Assembly: GCF_017744255.1 (NCBI RefSeq)
Contig: NZ_JAGHQP010000009.1
Location: forward strand, 36,895-100,894
Source of the DNA: Brevundimonas sp. A19_0
GTDB taxonomy: Bacteria; Pseudomonadota; Alphaproteobacteria; Caulobacterales; Caulobacteraceae
Direction: 5' to 3'
DNA: 64,000 bases
Shown here: positions 31,993 to 39,160 of the stretch, in pieces
Numbering within the stretch: the first letter of the stretch is position 1
How the letters are laid out: every line of letters begins with the position of its first letter
The notes under the pieces: model-generated
The model's input: only the letters and a program-made list of their open reading frames with translations
The model's database searches: none
Told to the model about the DNA's origin: nothing
Program-made: the position numbers and the translations under genes

Positions 31993-32672
31993 TCGGATGT
32001 CTTGTCACTACTCGCATTGTTAGAAAATGCGTCAGACGCCTTTCGATGCCACTCGACCCAACGACGCTCCTGATTATGTTCCCATTCGATATGAAGCTCG
32101 CGTTTCTCTCGGAACCGGCTCAAATATTTTAGGCTGTCCTTCGGGATTCTTCGAGCTCTACCGATCGACTTCCAGAAAGCGTCGCTCGTTTGATGGAATC
32201 TGTCGCGGAATATCATGTCGAAGGCGTCTCTCTCCGAGAGGTGCGCATACCTCTTTCGATCACGCTCCGGCATTTTCGCGTAACGCGCGGCTGCGTTGTC
32301 GCAAATCGAGCCAGGCTTCAACATGCGAAAATGTTTTGTTGAATCAATACTCCATAGCTCAACTCCCACGATGTCGATCTCGGCAAGCGAAGCGAGATGC
32401 TTTGGGGCGACGACCAGCACTACCCGGTCGAAATAGGCCCGGTAGACGTCCATCTGCTGCCGGAGACGTTTGAGAGAATCCTTACCGGACTTAATCTCCA
32501 CACCGGTGAGGTGGTTGGTAAGGATCGCGATGTCCGCTCGAACGCCGGTGTTTTGCAGTCGAAACTCGCTTGTCAGCACGGTCGTCTTGTCGATGGAGCC
32601 TTCCCGCCACAGCTTCGTAAGAAGTTCGGCTTTGATGGTACGTTCATCGAAGACGGGGGCGTGAACCGGCAT
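31989..32672 (-). CDS. sce7726-like protein with PD-(D/E)XK nuclease-like core
   Basis: A 227-residue protein. The segment TSEFRLQNTGVRADIAILTNHLTGVEIKSGKDSLKRLRQQM shows Glu36, Asp47, Glu59-x-Lys61 and Gln73, spaced as in PD-(D/E)XK nucleases, followed by YFDRVVLVVAPKHL. This matches the sce7726 family, usually paired with an sce7725/beta-type partner. Here the beta-family gene is the convergent neighbour. Activity is inferred from the motif only. Its C-terminal half is Arg/Lys- and Trp-rich. Confidence 0.7.
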   Translation of the reverse strand: MPVHAPVFDERTIKAELLTKLWREGSIDKTTVLTSEFRLQNTGVRADIAILTNHLTGVEIKSGKDSLKRLRQQMDVYRAYFDRVVLVVAPKHLASLAEIDIVGVELWSIDSTKHFRMLKPGSICDNAAARYAKMPERDRKRYAHLSERDAFDMIFRDRFHQTSDAFWKSIGRARRIPKDSLKYLSRFREKRELHIEWEHNQERRWVEWHRKASDAFSNNASSDKTSD

Positions 32673-32756
32673 CGATCTCGATTACGTCAAGGAGTGCCCA
32701 GAAGTCGAGACGGCGCGCTAAAAATGGACCGCCCCCGCTGTGCCCTCTGTGCCTTC

Positions 32757-32781
32757 CGCTGTGTTCGCTGTGATGAACCTC
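32757..32781. repeat. 25-bp direct repeat, copy 1 (downstream of the DsbA-family gene)
   Basis: Identical over 25 bases to 33643-33667. It contains CGCTGTGATGAACC. It lies at the right edge of the low-GC module, immediately before the DsbA-family stop codon (32783). Confidence 0.85.
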
Positions 32782-32782
32782 T

Positions 32783-33481
32783 TCAGGTCCCCTCCCCCGC
32801 GATCTTCCGCAGCGCCTCTTCGAACACCGCCGCCGGCTGGCCGCCGCTGATCAGATATTTGCCCTCCACCACCACGGCGGGCACGCCGGTGATGCCGCGC
32901 GAGCGCCACAGGGCCTCGGCCTCGCGGACCTCGGCGGCATAGCGGCCGTCGGCCAGCACGCGGGCGGCTTCCGTCCGGTCCAGACCGGCCGCCTCTGCGG
33001 CATCGGCCAGCACCTCGGCGTCAGGCAGGGGGCGGTTGTCGGTAAAGTGGGCGCGGAACAGGGCCTCTTTCAGCGCCCTTTGCTCGGCTGGCCCCACCGT
33101 GCCCGCCCAGTGCAGCAGCCGGTGGGCGTCAAAGGTGTTCCAGATGCGGCTGGTCTCGCCCATCCGCATCTCGAAGCCCTTGCCGTCGTCGGGCCCAAGA
33201 TTGGACCAAGCCTCGGCCGCCCGGTCGCGGATCATGGCGCGGTTCTTGGCCGACTGTTCGGGGGTGGCGCCGTATTTCCGGCCGATGTGTTCGGTGATGT
33301 CCTCCCCCTCGGGCGCCATGTCGGGGTTCAGCTCGAACGGCTGGAAATGGATCTCGGCCGTGATCCCCTCGGCCGCCAACGCCCCCAGCGCCGTCTCCAG
33401 CCCGCCCAGCCCCACCACACACCAGGGACAGACGACGTCCGAGACAAAATCGATCTGCAGGGGTTTGGGCGATGCGGTCAT
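32783..33481 (-). CDS. DsbA-family (FrnE-like) dithiol oxidoreductase
   Basis: A 232-residue protein with the thioredoxin-fold active site CPWC (Cys18, Cys21, in DFVSDVVCPWCVVG), a long helical insertion, and the cis-proline region GVPAVVVEGKYLISGGQP. There is no signal peptide, so it is cytoplasmic, as for FrnE-type proteins that handle disulfides under oxidative stress. The gene lies precisely between two identical 25-bp repeats. Confidence 0.87.
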   Translation of the reverse strand: MTASPKPLQIDFVSDVVCPWCVVGLGGLETALGALAAEGITAEIHFQPFELNPDMAPEGEDITEHIGRKYGATPEQSAKNRAMIRDRAAEAWSNLGPDDGKGFEMRMGETSRIWNTFDAHRLLHWAGTVGPAEQRALKEALFRAHFTDNRPLPDAEVLADAAEAAGLDRTEAARVLADGRYAAEVREAEALWRSRGITGVPAVVVEGKYLISGGQPAAVFEEALRKIAGEGT

Positions 33482-33560
33482 GGGGGGCTCCTTTTGGCTC
33501 TAGATGGGGGCTGTCGGCGCGCGCAAAAGGTCAGCCGTGTCGCCCGTCATCCGCGAAGCG

Positions 33561-33667
33561 GGTTCATCACAGCGGCCACGGCGATTTCACAGCGAACACG
33601 GCGAGTCGAGATCGGCACACCCCGCTGTGCCCGCCGTGGCCTCGCTGTGTTCGCTGTGATGAACCTC
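33561..33667. repeat. Inverted repeat with copy 2 of the 25-bp repeat
   Basis: GGTTCATCACAGCG (33561-33574) is the exact reverse complement of 33652-33665, giving 14-bp perfect arms with further imperfect pairing inside. The right arm includes 33643-33667, the 25 bases identical to 32757-32781. This is intergenic, upstream of the DsbA-family gene, and not coding. Confidence 0.8.
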
Positions 33668-33813
33668 CTGCCGTTCCCCCACACACCCGTCCGCCGTTTT
33701 CGCAGTCCTTTCAACACCCCCACCCGTTCCCGCCCCGATCTGCCCGCCCTGGTCCCGGGGTGGTGCAGGATGTCCGGTTACCCGCTCCCCTCACCGGATG
33801 GAGGCCAATCGAG

Positions 33814-34018
33814 ACGATTCAGACGATTCAGACGGTAATTTTTGTCTCCTCCCTGGCGAAGCCGGGGAGGGGGACCACGAAGTGGTGGAGGGGCTCTTCA
33901 CCGCGCACTCGCCCTCAGGAGCCCCTCCGTCACGGCGCTGACGCGCCGCGCCACCTCCCCATCTTCGATAGGGAGGAGACCATTCAGACCATTCAGACCC
34001 TTCAGACCCTTCAGACGG
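33814..34018. repeat. Mosaic intergenic element: 9-bp tandem units flanking a 137-bp inverted-repeat element
   Basis: This fills most of the 540-bp gene-free stretch 33482-34024. Tandem ACGATTCAG/ACCATTCAG/ACCCTTCAG units occur twice on the left (33814-33835) and four times on the right (33979-34018); each side ends in TTCAGACGGT followed by a T-rich run. Between them, GTCTCCTCCC (33844-33853) and GGGAGGAGAC (33971-33980) are perfect terminal inverted repeats of a 137-bp element. A nested pair (33887-33896 with 33919-33928) also occurs. No gene is seen. The T-rich ends may act as terminators. Confidence 0.8.
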
Positions 34019-34024
34019 TCTTTT

Positions 34025-34702
34025 TTACCCGCGCACCGACCGGGCCATCTGCACCGCCCGGCCGATGTGGGCTTCCAGCGCGTCCCAGTCGGCTTCGTCG
34101 ACCAGTTTGTCGGGGATCAGGCGCGAGCCCATGCCGGCGGCGATGATGCCGGCGTCGAACCAGGCCTTGAGCGAGGCCTCCTCGGGCTCGACCCCGCCGG
34201 TGGGCATGATCTTCGTCCAGGGCATGGGGCCCATGACCGCCTTGACGAAGGCCGGGCCGCCGACCTGGGCCCCGGGGAACAGTTTGACGACGTCACAGCC
34301 CCATTCGTGGGCCTGGCTGATTTCGGTGACCGAGCCACAGCCGGGCATATAGGCCACCCGCTTGCGGTTACACAGCCTGGCCACGGCCTCGACGCCGCAG
34401 GGGCTGACCACGAAGCGGGCGCCGCGCGACAGATAGAGGGCCGCCGTGCCCGGATCGACGATCGAGCCGATGCCGAGGATCACCTCGGGGTCGGTGCGGG
34501 CGAGCGTCTTGGACAGTTCGGCGAAGAGGTCGGCGGCGTGGTCGCCCCGGTCGGTGAACTCGATCACCCGGGCCCCGGCGCGGGCCGAGGCGCGGATGAT
34601 GCCGAGGCAGGCCTCGACCTCGGGGTGGTAGAAGACCGGGCAGATGCCCTGCGCCTCCAGCGCGGCCACGACGGTCAGGCGGTCGGCGGGATAGGCGGAC
34701 AT
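34025..34702 (-). CDS. KDPG/KHG aldolase-like class I aldolase
   Basis: A 225-residue protein of the Eda family. The catalytic features are in place: Glu and Arg in ARVIEFTDRGD, SPCG phosphate-loop region, and the Schiff-base lysine in DVVKLFPGAQVGG, then IMPTGGVEPEE. The family cleaves 2-keto-3-deoxy-6-phosphogluconate or related acids to pyruvate. No Entner-Doudoroff partner (edd, zwf, kdgK) is nearby, so the exact substrate is open. The start at 34702 is the conserved MSAYPADRL. It lies 56 bp downstream of a hydrolase gene on the same strand. Confidence 0.82.
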   Translation of the reverse strand: MSAYPADRLTVVAALEAQGICPVFYHPEVEACLGIIRASARAGARVIEFTDRGDHAADLFAELSKTLARTDPEVILGIGSIVDPGTAALYLSRGARFVVSPCGVEAVARLCNRKRVAYMPGCGSVTEISQAHEWGCDVVKLFPGAQVGGPAFVKAVMGPMPWTKIMPTGGVEPEEASLKAWFDAGIIAAGMGSRLIPDKLVDEADWDALEAHIGRAVQMARSVRG

Positions 34703-34758
34703 GAGGCAGGCTCCGGAGGCTGGGTCAGTCCGAGGGGTGCGACCAACCGGGCCGCGCG

Positions 34759-35556
34759 TCAAGCCGGGGCGGCTTCACGGCTGGTTTCGCCTGCTGCGTC
34801 TCTGGCCAGCTGGACCAGCCGGGCGACCTCGGGGCTGCCGGGGTCAAACAGCGGGTCCAGCACGGTGAAGTGGTTCAGCCCGGCCAGCTCCCGGACCGAG
34901 GCGTCGGCCCCCGCCGCCCCCCAGCGCCCGGCCATGGCCCGCGACTGGCGCCGGAACTCGGCGCTCTCGTCGGCCCCGACCCAGCAGTCCAGCGTCGTGC
35001 CGCCGGGACTGGATCCGTCAGGCACCGGCCAGTGGATCGGCGACAGGGCGGTGGCCATCAGGGGGTCGAGCTGGAGCGCCTCGTTCAGGCTGGTCCGGGT
35101 CAGGGGCAGGAGGTCGAACACGCCCGAGATCGCCACGGCCGCGCCCGCCCGGCCCTCGGACAGCAGGGCCGCCGCCATGTGTCCGCCCGCCGAATGGCCG
35201 AACACCAGCGGGCGGTAGCCGGTCCGGTCGCGGATCAGCTCTGTCGCCGTCCGCACCTGCCGCAGGATCCGGCCCAGGCTGACGGTCGGCGCAAGGTCAT
35301 AGGTGGGGAGGGCGACCGCGATGCCGTGGCTCAGCAGCGCAGGCGCAATGCCGTGGAAGGCCGCCCCGTCCAGCGCCTGCCAGTAGCCGCCGTGCAGGAA
35401 GACGGCGACCGGTGCCTCCGGCTGCCCCTCCGGTGTGAACAGGTCCATGACCTCGCGGGGGCCGGGGCCATAGGCGATGCGCTGGTGCGGGTGATCGGCG
35501 CGCGCCGCCTCGGCCCGGTCGGCCCACTTGGCCATGACGGCCGCGTGGTCGGGCAC
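34759..35556 (-). CDS. Alpha/beta hydrolase, kynurenine-formamidase/BNA7-like
   Basis: A 265-residue hydrolase with the HGGYW oxyanion motif, the nucleophile GHSAGG, and Asp/His late in the chain (GLNHFTVLDPL). The HGGYW type includes arylformamidases of tryptophan breakdown; activity is not proven. The coordinates use the only standard in-frame start, GTG 35556. However, the frame continues upstream without stop as LDLEAEYNNRRR, which resembles the N-terminus of homologues. It begins at a CTG (35592) with GGAG seven bases upstream, so real translation may begin there. Confidence 0.78.
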   Translation of the reverse strand: MPDHAAVMAKWADRAEAARADHPHQRIAYGPGPREVMDLFTPEGQPEAPVAVFLHGGYWQALDGAAFHGIAPALLSHGIAVALPTYDLAPTVSLGRILRQVRTATELIRDRTGYRPLVFGHSAGGHMAAALLSEGRAGAAVAISGVFDLLPLTRTSLNEALQLDPLMATALSPIHWPVPDGSSPGGTTLDCWVGADESAEFRRQSRAMAGRWGAAGADASVRELAGLNHFTVLDPLFDPGSPEVARLVQLARDAAGETSREAAPA

Positions 35557-35651
35557 CCGCCGGCGGTTGTTGTATTCGGCTTCGAGGTCCAGGCCCTTAC
35601 TCCGTCCGTCCGCTTCCGCTACAGACCTCCGACCGACCGGAGGGACCGCCC

Positions 35652-35906
35652 ATGATGACCGCCATCTTCGTCTTCATCAAATGCGAGCTGGGGCACGCCA
35701 ACGACGTCGCCGCCGACATCGTCGACAACGTCGAGCGGGTCTCGGAGGTCTATTCGACCTCGGGCCAGTACGACCTGCTGGCCAAGTTCCAGCTGCCCAA
35801 GGAGATGGACATCGGCACCTTCGTCACGAAGGAGGTCCAGACCCGGCCCCACATCCGCGACACCTTCACCGTCATCACCTTCTCGCCCTTCCTGCCGGGC
35901 GCCTGA
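35652..35906 (+). CDS. Lrp/AsnC-type ligand-binding (RAM) domain protein
   Basis: An 84-residue protein consisting only of the RAM/ACT-like effector domain of Lrp regulators: MTAIFVFIKCELGHANDVAADI...STSGQYDLLAKFQLP...HIRDTFTVITFSPF. It lacks the HTH, so it cannot bind DNA alone. Stand-alone RAM proteins form oligomers that bind amino acids and may modulate full-length Lrp proteins. The ATG follows GGAGGGA. It is divergent from the hydrolase and convergent with the amidohydrolases. Confidence 0.85.
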   Translation: MMTAIFVFIKCELGHANDVAADIVDNVERVSEVYSTSGQYDLLAKFQLPKEMDIGTFVTKEVQTRPHIRDTFTVITFSPFLPGA

Positions 35907-35908
35907 CG

Positions 35909-35932
35909 CCGCCTACTGCGCGGAGTAGGCGG
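35909..35932. terminator. Candidate bidirectional terminator hairpin
   Basis: A perfect 9-bp stem, CCGCCTACT (35909-35917) with AGTAGGCGG (35924-35932), 6-nt loop, lies between the convergent Lrp-like and amidohydrolase genes and includes the latter's stop codon. No T-tract follows, so function as a terminator is tentative. Confidence 0.4.
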
Positions 35933-37280
35933 GGGGACGCGCCCCCTCGCCCCCGCCCAGATAGCGGTCGCGCAGCAGATACGGCCGGCTCTCCAGCGGC
36001 TGCTCGACGCCACCGATGTAGATAGCCACGGGCTGGCTCAGCGGCTCCAGCGGGTCACCGGTCCAGATGACCACATCGGCGGCGGCGCCCGCGCGCAGCT
36101 CTCCGAACTGGCCGTCCATGCCGAAGATGCGCGCCGGATTGACCGTGATCGCCGCGATCGCCGCCTCATAGGGCAGGCCGTGCGAGACGGCGTTGCCGGC
36201 ATTGTAGCGGGTCTCGCGCGCCCGGTGGATCGAGCCCTCATTGCCCTTGATGGCAATGACCACCCCGGCCGCATTGAGGGCCGCGGCATTCTGCATCCGC
36301 GCGGCCCGGCGCTCGAAATTGCCGGGCAGGTTGGTGATGGGGTTGAGCAGCACCGGCACGCCGGCGGCGGCGATCTGGTCGGCGACCAGCCAGCCCTCCT
36401 CGGCGCCGTCGAGGATGACCTTGAGGCCCTCCTCCTCGGCGAGGCGCAGGACCTGCAGGATGTCGGCGGCGCGCGACACGGTGATGATCAGCGGCATCCG
36501 CCCCTCGGCCACCGGGATCAGGGCCTCGAGGTCGGCGCGCGACAGCAACAGGGGCCTGAGGTCATCGCGCTGATAGGCGGCCTTGTTGCGGGCATAGAGG
36601 CGCACCTCGGCCAGGGTCTCGCGGAACAGGACCATGGCCCCGCCGCGCGACCCACCGGCCACACCGGCCCCGGCTTCACCGAACGGGGCGACCATGGCCA
36701 CGCGCGGCTTGACCAGAATGTCGGTCCCCGCCGCCAGATGGATGACCGCCGCCTGACCCGCGAACAGGCCCGGCGAGTGATAGCCGCCCTCGCCCGCGCC
36801 GGCGGTGTCTTCCTCGTGATAGTGGCCGCTGGAGGAGCCGGGGTGGTTCGGCACGACAATGGCGCGGGTCACCCCGCCCAGCCGCGCGACCGGCAGGGCG
36901 ATGGACCAGGGATCGAGCCCGTAGGACACGTCAAAGGCGGCGCTCAGGGTGTTGGAGGCGTTACGGAGGTCATTGGTGCCGCCGACCGACGAGACCTCGG
37001 ATCCGCCGAGGCCCGAGTCGACCGCGACGAAGCCGGGGGCCACGACCTGGCCCGTGGCGTCGATGACGCGGACACCAGCCGGAGCCGCGCCCGTGCCGAC
37101 CGAGATGATCCGGCCCCCGCGCATGACCACGGTGCCGTTCTCGATGACCGATGTGCCGGTCAGCACGCGACCACCGGTGACGGCGACGGTGTCCTGGGCG
37201 AGGGCGGGCGCTGCGGCCAGACCGACGGCGGCCACAGCGCCGAGGACCAGCGACTTCAGAGGTGAAAGACGAAGGGTCAT
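35913..37280 (-). CDS. Exported amidohydrolase-superfamily protein
   Basis: A 455-residue protein with a cleavable signal peptide (MTLRLSPLKSLVLGAVAAVGLAAAPALA). It has the composite-domain start VAVTGGRVLTGTSVIENGTVVMRGGRIISVG of imidazolonepropionase/dihydroorotase-like amidohydrolases. However, the HxH metal motif expected after VVAPGFVAVDSG is not evident, so the metal centre may be altered. The C-terminal GAAADVVIWTGDPL is typical. Its ATG lies 1 bp after the stop of the next amidohydrolase, so the two are coexpressed and possibly form a pair. Confidence 0.8.
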   Translation of the reverse strand: MTLRLSPLKSLVLGAVAAVGLAAAPALAQDTVAVTGGRVLTGTSVIENGTVVMRGGRIISVGTGAAPAGVRVIDATGQVVAPGFVAVDSGLGGSEVSSVGGTNDLRNASNTLSAAFDVSYGLDPWSIALPVARLGGVTRAIVVPNHPGSSSGHYHEEDTAGAGEGGYHSPGLFAGQAAVIHLAAGTDILVKPRVAMVAPFGEAGAGVAGGSRGGAMVLFRETLAEVRLYARNKAAYQRDDLRPLLLSRADLEALIPVAEGRMPLIITVSRAADILQVLRLAEEEGLKVILDGAEEGWLVADQIAAAGVPVLLNPITNLPGNFERRAARMQNAAALNAAGVVIAIKGNEGSIHRARETRYNAGNAVSHGLPYEAAIAAITVNPARIFGMDGQFGELRAGAAADVVIWTGDPLEPLSQPVAIYIGGVEQPLESRPYLLRDRYLGGGEGARPPAYSAQ

Positions 37281-37281
37281 G

Positions 37282-38778
37282 TCAGCGTGCTCCCTGACGG
37301 GTACCGGCGGCCGACAGGCCATAGCCCGGCTGACCCAGTTCAAAGTCGGAGACCGGCTGATAGGCCGGGTCGAAGCGATCAAAGGCCAGGCCCCCGTCCA
37401 CGAACACCTGATCGGCGCGGGCATAGATCGAGAAGGGATCGGCGCTCCAGATCACCACATCGGCGCGCTTGCCGGGCGTGAGGGAGCCGGTCTGGTCGTC
37501 GATGCCGATGGCGCGCGCGGCGTTCAGGGTGATCCAGCTGATGGCGTGCTCCTCGCTGATGTCCATTCCGGCACGGCGACCGGCGGCGAGCGCTGCGGCG
37601 GCCTCCTGATTCAGGCGCTGGATCAGCTCGGCGTCATCCGAGTGGACCACGGCGCAGGAGCCTTCCGGCGCGTCGACCAGGGCGACGTTCTCCTCGATCG
37701 CGTCGAGGCTCTCCATCTTGAAGCCCCACCAGCCGGTCCACATGGCCGCGCAGATGCCCTCGCGGGCCAGCAGGGGCGCCACCTTGTAGGCCTCGGTCGC
37801 GTGGTGGAAGGTGGTGATGCGATAGCCGAACTCCTTCGACATATCGATCATCAGGGCCATCTCGTCCCCGCGATAGCAGTGGTTCTGGATCAGGATCGAG
37901 CCGTCCAGCACGCCCACCAGTGTCTCATGCTGCAGGTTGCGGGTCGGCGGCGAGCCCTCGCCCGTCTCGCGCCACTTGTCCCACTTCTGCTTGTAGTCCC
38001 GGGCGGCGATGAAGGCGGCGCGATAGCCGGCCATATTGCCCATGCCGGTGGCCGGCGAGCGGCCGCGACCGCCATAGACGCGGCTGGGGTTCTCGCCGCA
38101 GGCCATCTTCACCGTATAGGGGGCGTCGGGGAACTTCATGCCCTGCATGGTGACCGAGGGCACATTGCGCAGGGTCACGCCGCGACCGCCGAACAAATTG
38201 GCCGAACCGGGCAGGATGTGGAGGGTGGTCACACCGCCGGCGCGAGCGGTGTTGAAGCCCGGATCCTGCGGCCAGACCGAATGCTCGGCCCAGACCTCGG
38301 CGGTGTTGGGGTTGGTGGCCTCATTGCCGTCGCTCATCCCCTGAACACCGGGGGACGGATAGACGCCGAGGTGGCTGTGCACATCGATGATGCCGGGCGT
38401 CACATAGCGGCCGCGCGCATCGATCACCCGGTGCCCGCCCGGGACGGCCGTCGAGGCGTCGCCCACGGCGGAGACCTTGCCGTCGGTCAGGATGACCACG
38501 CCGTTCTCGATCTTGCGGCCGTCACCGGTCAGCACCGTGGCGCCGACGATGGCCAGGTTCTCACGCGGCAGGCCGCGATAGGTCGAGGGATAGGGGTCCG
38601 GATTGGTCGCGGCATCCATACCGGTCGGCAGGGCCCGAGCCTCGCGCGCGGGCGTGGCCTCGCCATTGCCGGAGGATGACCCCTCATCGGTCGTGGCACA
38701 GGCCGACAGGCCAAGCGTGGCCGCCAGAACAAGGGCGAGCGGCCCGGACGCGGACCCCCGCAGACGTGATGTGAACAT
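37282..38778 (-). CDS. Amidohydrolase lipoprotein
   Basis: A 498-residue amidohydrolase. The start at 38778 gives a signal peptide with lipobox LGLSAC (Cys at about 27), so it is membrane-anchored and periplasmic. The metal motif HSHLG is present (PGIIDVHSHLG), as are later histidines (TTFHHATEAYK) and the PGKRADVVIWSADPF C-terminus. It is probably a peptidase- or cyclic-amide-hydrolase-like enzyme of unknown substrate. It is first of a two-gene unit with the amidohydrolase at 35913; that partner lacks a clear HxH. Confidence 0.83.
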   Translation of the reverse strand: MFTSRLRGSASGPLALVLAATLGLSACATTDEGSSSGNGEATPAREARALPTGMDAATNPDPYPSTYRGLPRENLAIVGATVLTGDGRKIENGVVILTDGKVSAVGDASTAVPGGHRVIDARGRYVTPGIIDVHSHLGVYPSPGVQGMSDGNEATNPNTAEVWAEHSVWPQDPGFNTARAGGVTTLHILPGSANLFGGRGVTLRNVPSVTMQGMKFPDAPYTVKMACGENPSRVYGGRGRSPATGMGNMAGYRAAFIAARDYKQKWDKWRETGEGSPPTRNLQHETLVGVLDGSILIQNHCYRGDEMALMIDMSKEFGYRITTFHHATEAYKVAPLLAREGICAAMWTGWWGFKMESLDAIEENVALVDAPEGSCAVVHSDDAELIQRLNQEAAAALAAGRRAGMDISEEHAISWITLNAARAIGIDDQTGSLTPGKRADVVIWSADPFSIYARADQVFVDGGLAFDRFDPAYQPVSDFELGQPGYGLSAAGTRQGAR

Positions 38779-38881
38779 GGTGGTCAGCTCCCCAGTCAAC
38801 CGGATCGTCACACGCCCCGGGCAGGGCGAGCGAAGACGCGATTACAAGAGGCTTCCGCTGGCCGCGTCAAAGCCCGATTCA

Positions 38882-39160
38882 TTACAAAGCTGTAAGGCGC
38901 TCCCGGACCTTGTCGTCGTCGAGGCCGTCGACCTCCAGCCGCTTGATCCGGCTGCGGTCACCCTGCACGAGAGAGACGGCACGACGGGGCACGCCCAGGG
39001 CATCGGCGACCAGACGGACGAGCGCCTCATTGGCCTTGCCCTCGACCGGGCGGGCGCGCACCCGCACCTTGAGCACGGGCCGCCCCTCCGGATCGCTGTC
39101 CCAGCCATCCAGCCGGTCCTGCGCCGCCCCGGGTGTGAGCTTCACGAACAGTCGGGCCAT
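38882..39160 (-). CDS. DUF167 (YggU-family) protein
   Basis: A 92-residue protein matching DUF167: LFVKLTPGAAQDRLDGW...VLKVRVRARPVEGKANEALVRLVADALGVPRRAVSLVQGDRSRIKRLEVDG. Function is unknown. The ATG overlaps the stop of map (ATGA), so it is translated together with methionine aminopeptidase. Confidence 0.9.
   Translation of the reverse strand: MARLFVKLTPGAAQDRLDGWDSDPEGRPVLKVRVRARPVEGKANEALVRLVADALGVPRRAVSLVQGDRSRIKRLEVDGLDDDKVRERLTAL

Larger units (their letters stand above)
29882..32710. other. Low-GC accessory module (four genes)
   Basis: Base composition changes directly after the thiC stop (AAAATAGAACACTTTAAGAAC...) and returns to GC-rich at the DsbA gene. Codons such as ATA, TTA, AAA and CGA, rare elsewhere in the window, are frequent. 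Three plus-strand genes are 12 bp apart, and a fourth is convergent with a 4-bp overlap. No integrase, transposase, tRNA or clear direct repeats bound the block. Horizontal acquisition is inferred. Confidence 0.75.

Noticed and set aside
33814..34018. Tandem ATTCAGAC-type units as a CRISPR array
   Set aside because: The units are 9 bp, contiguous, and have no spacers; there are no cas genes.
29882..34024. Prophage or integrative element
   Set aside because: No integrase, structural phage gene, tRNA target or matching att-like direct repeats were seen around the block.
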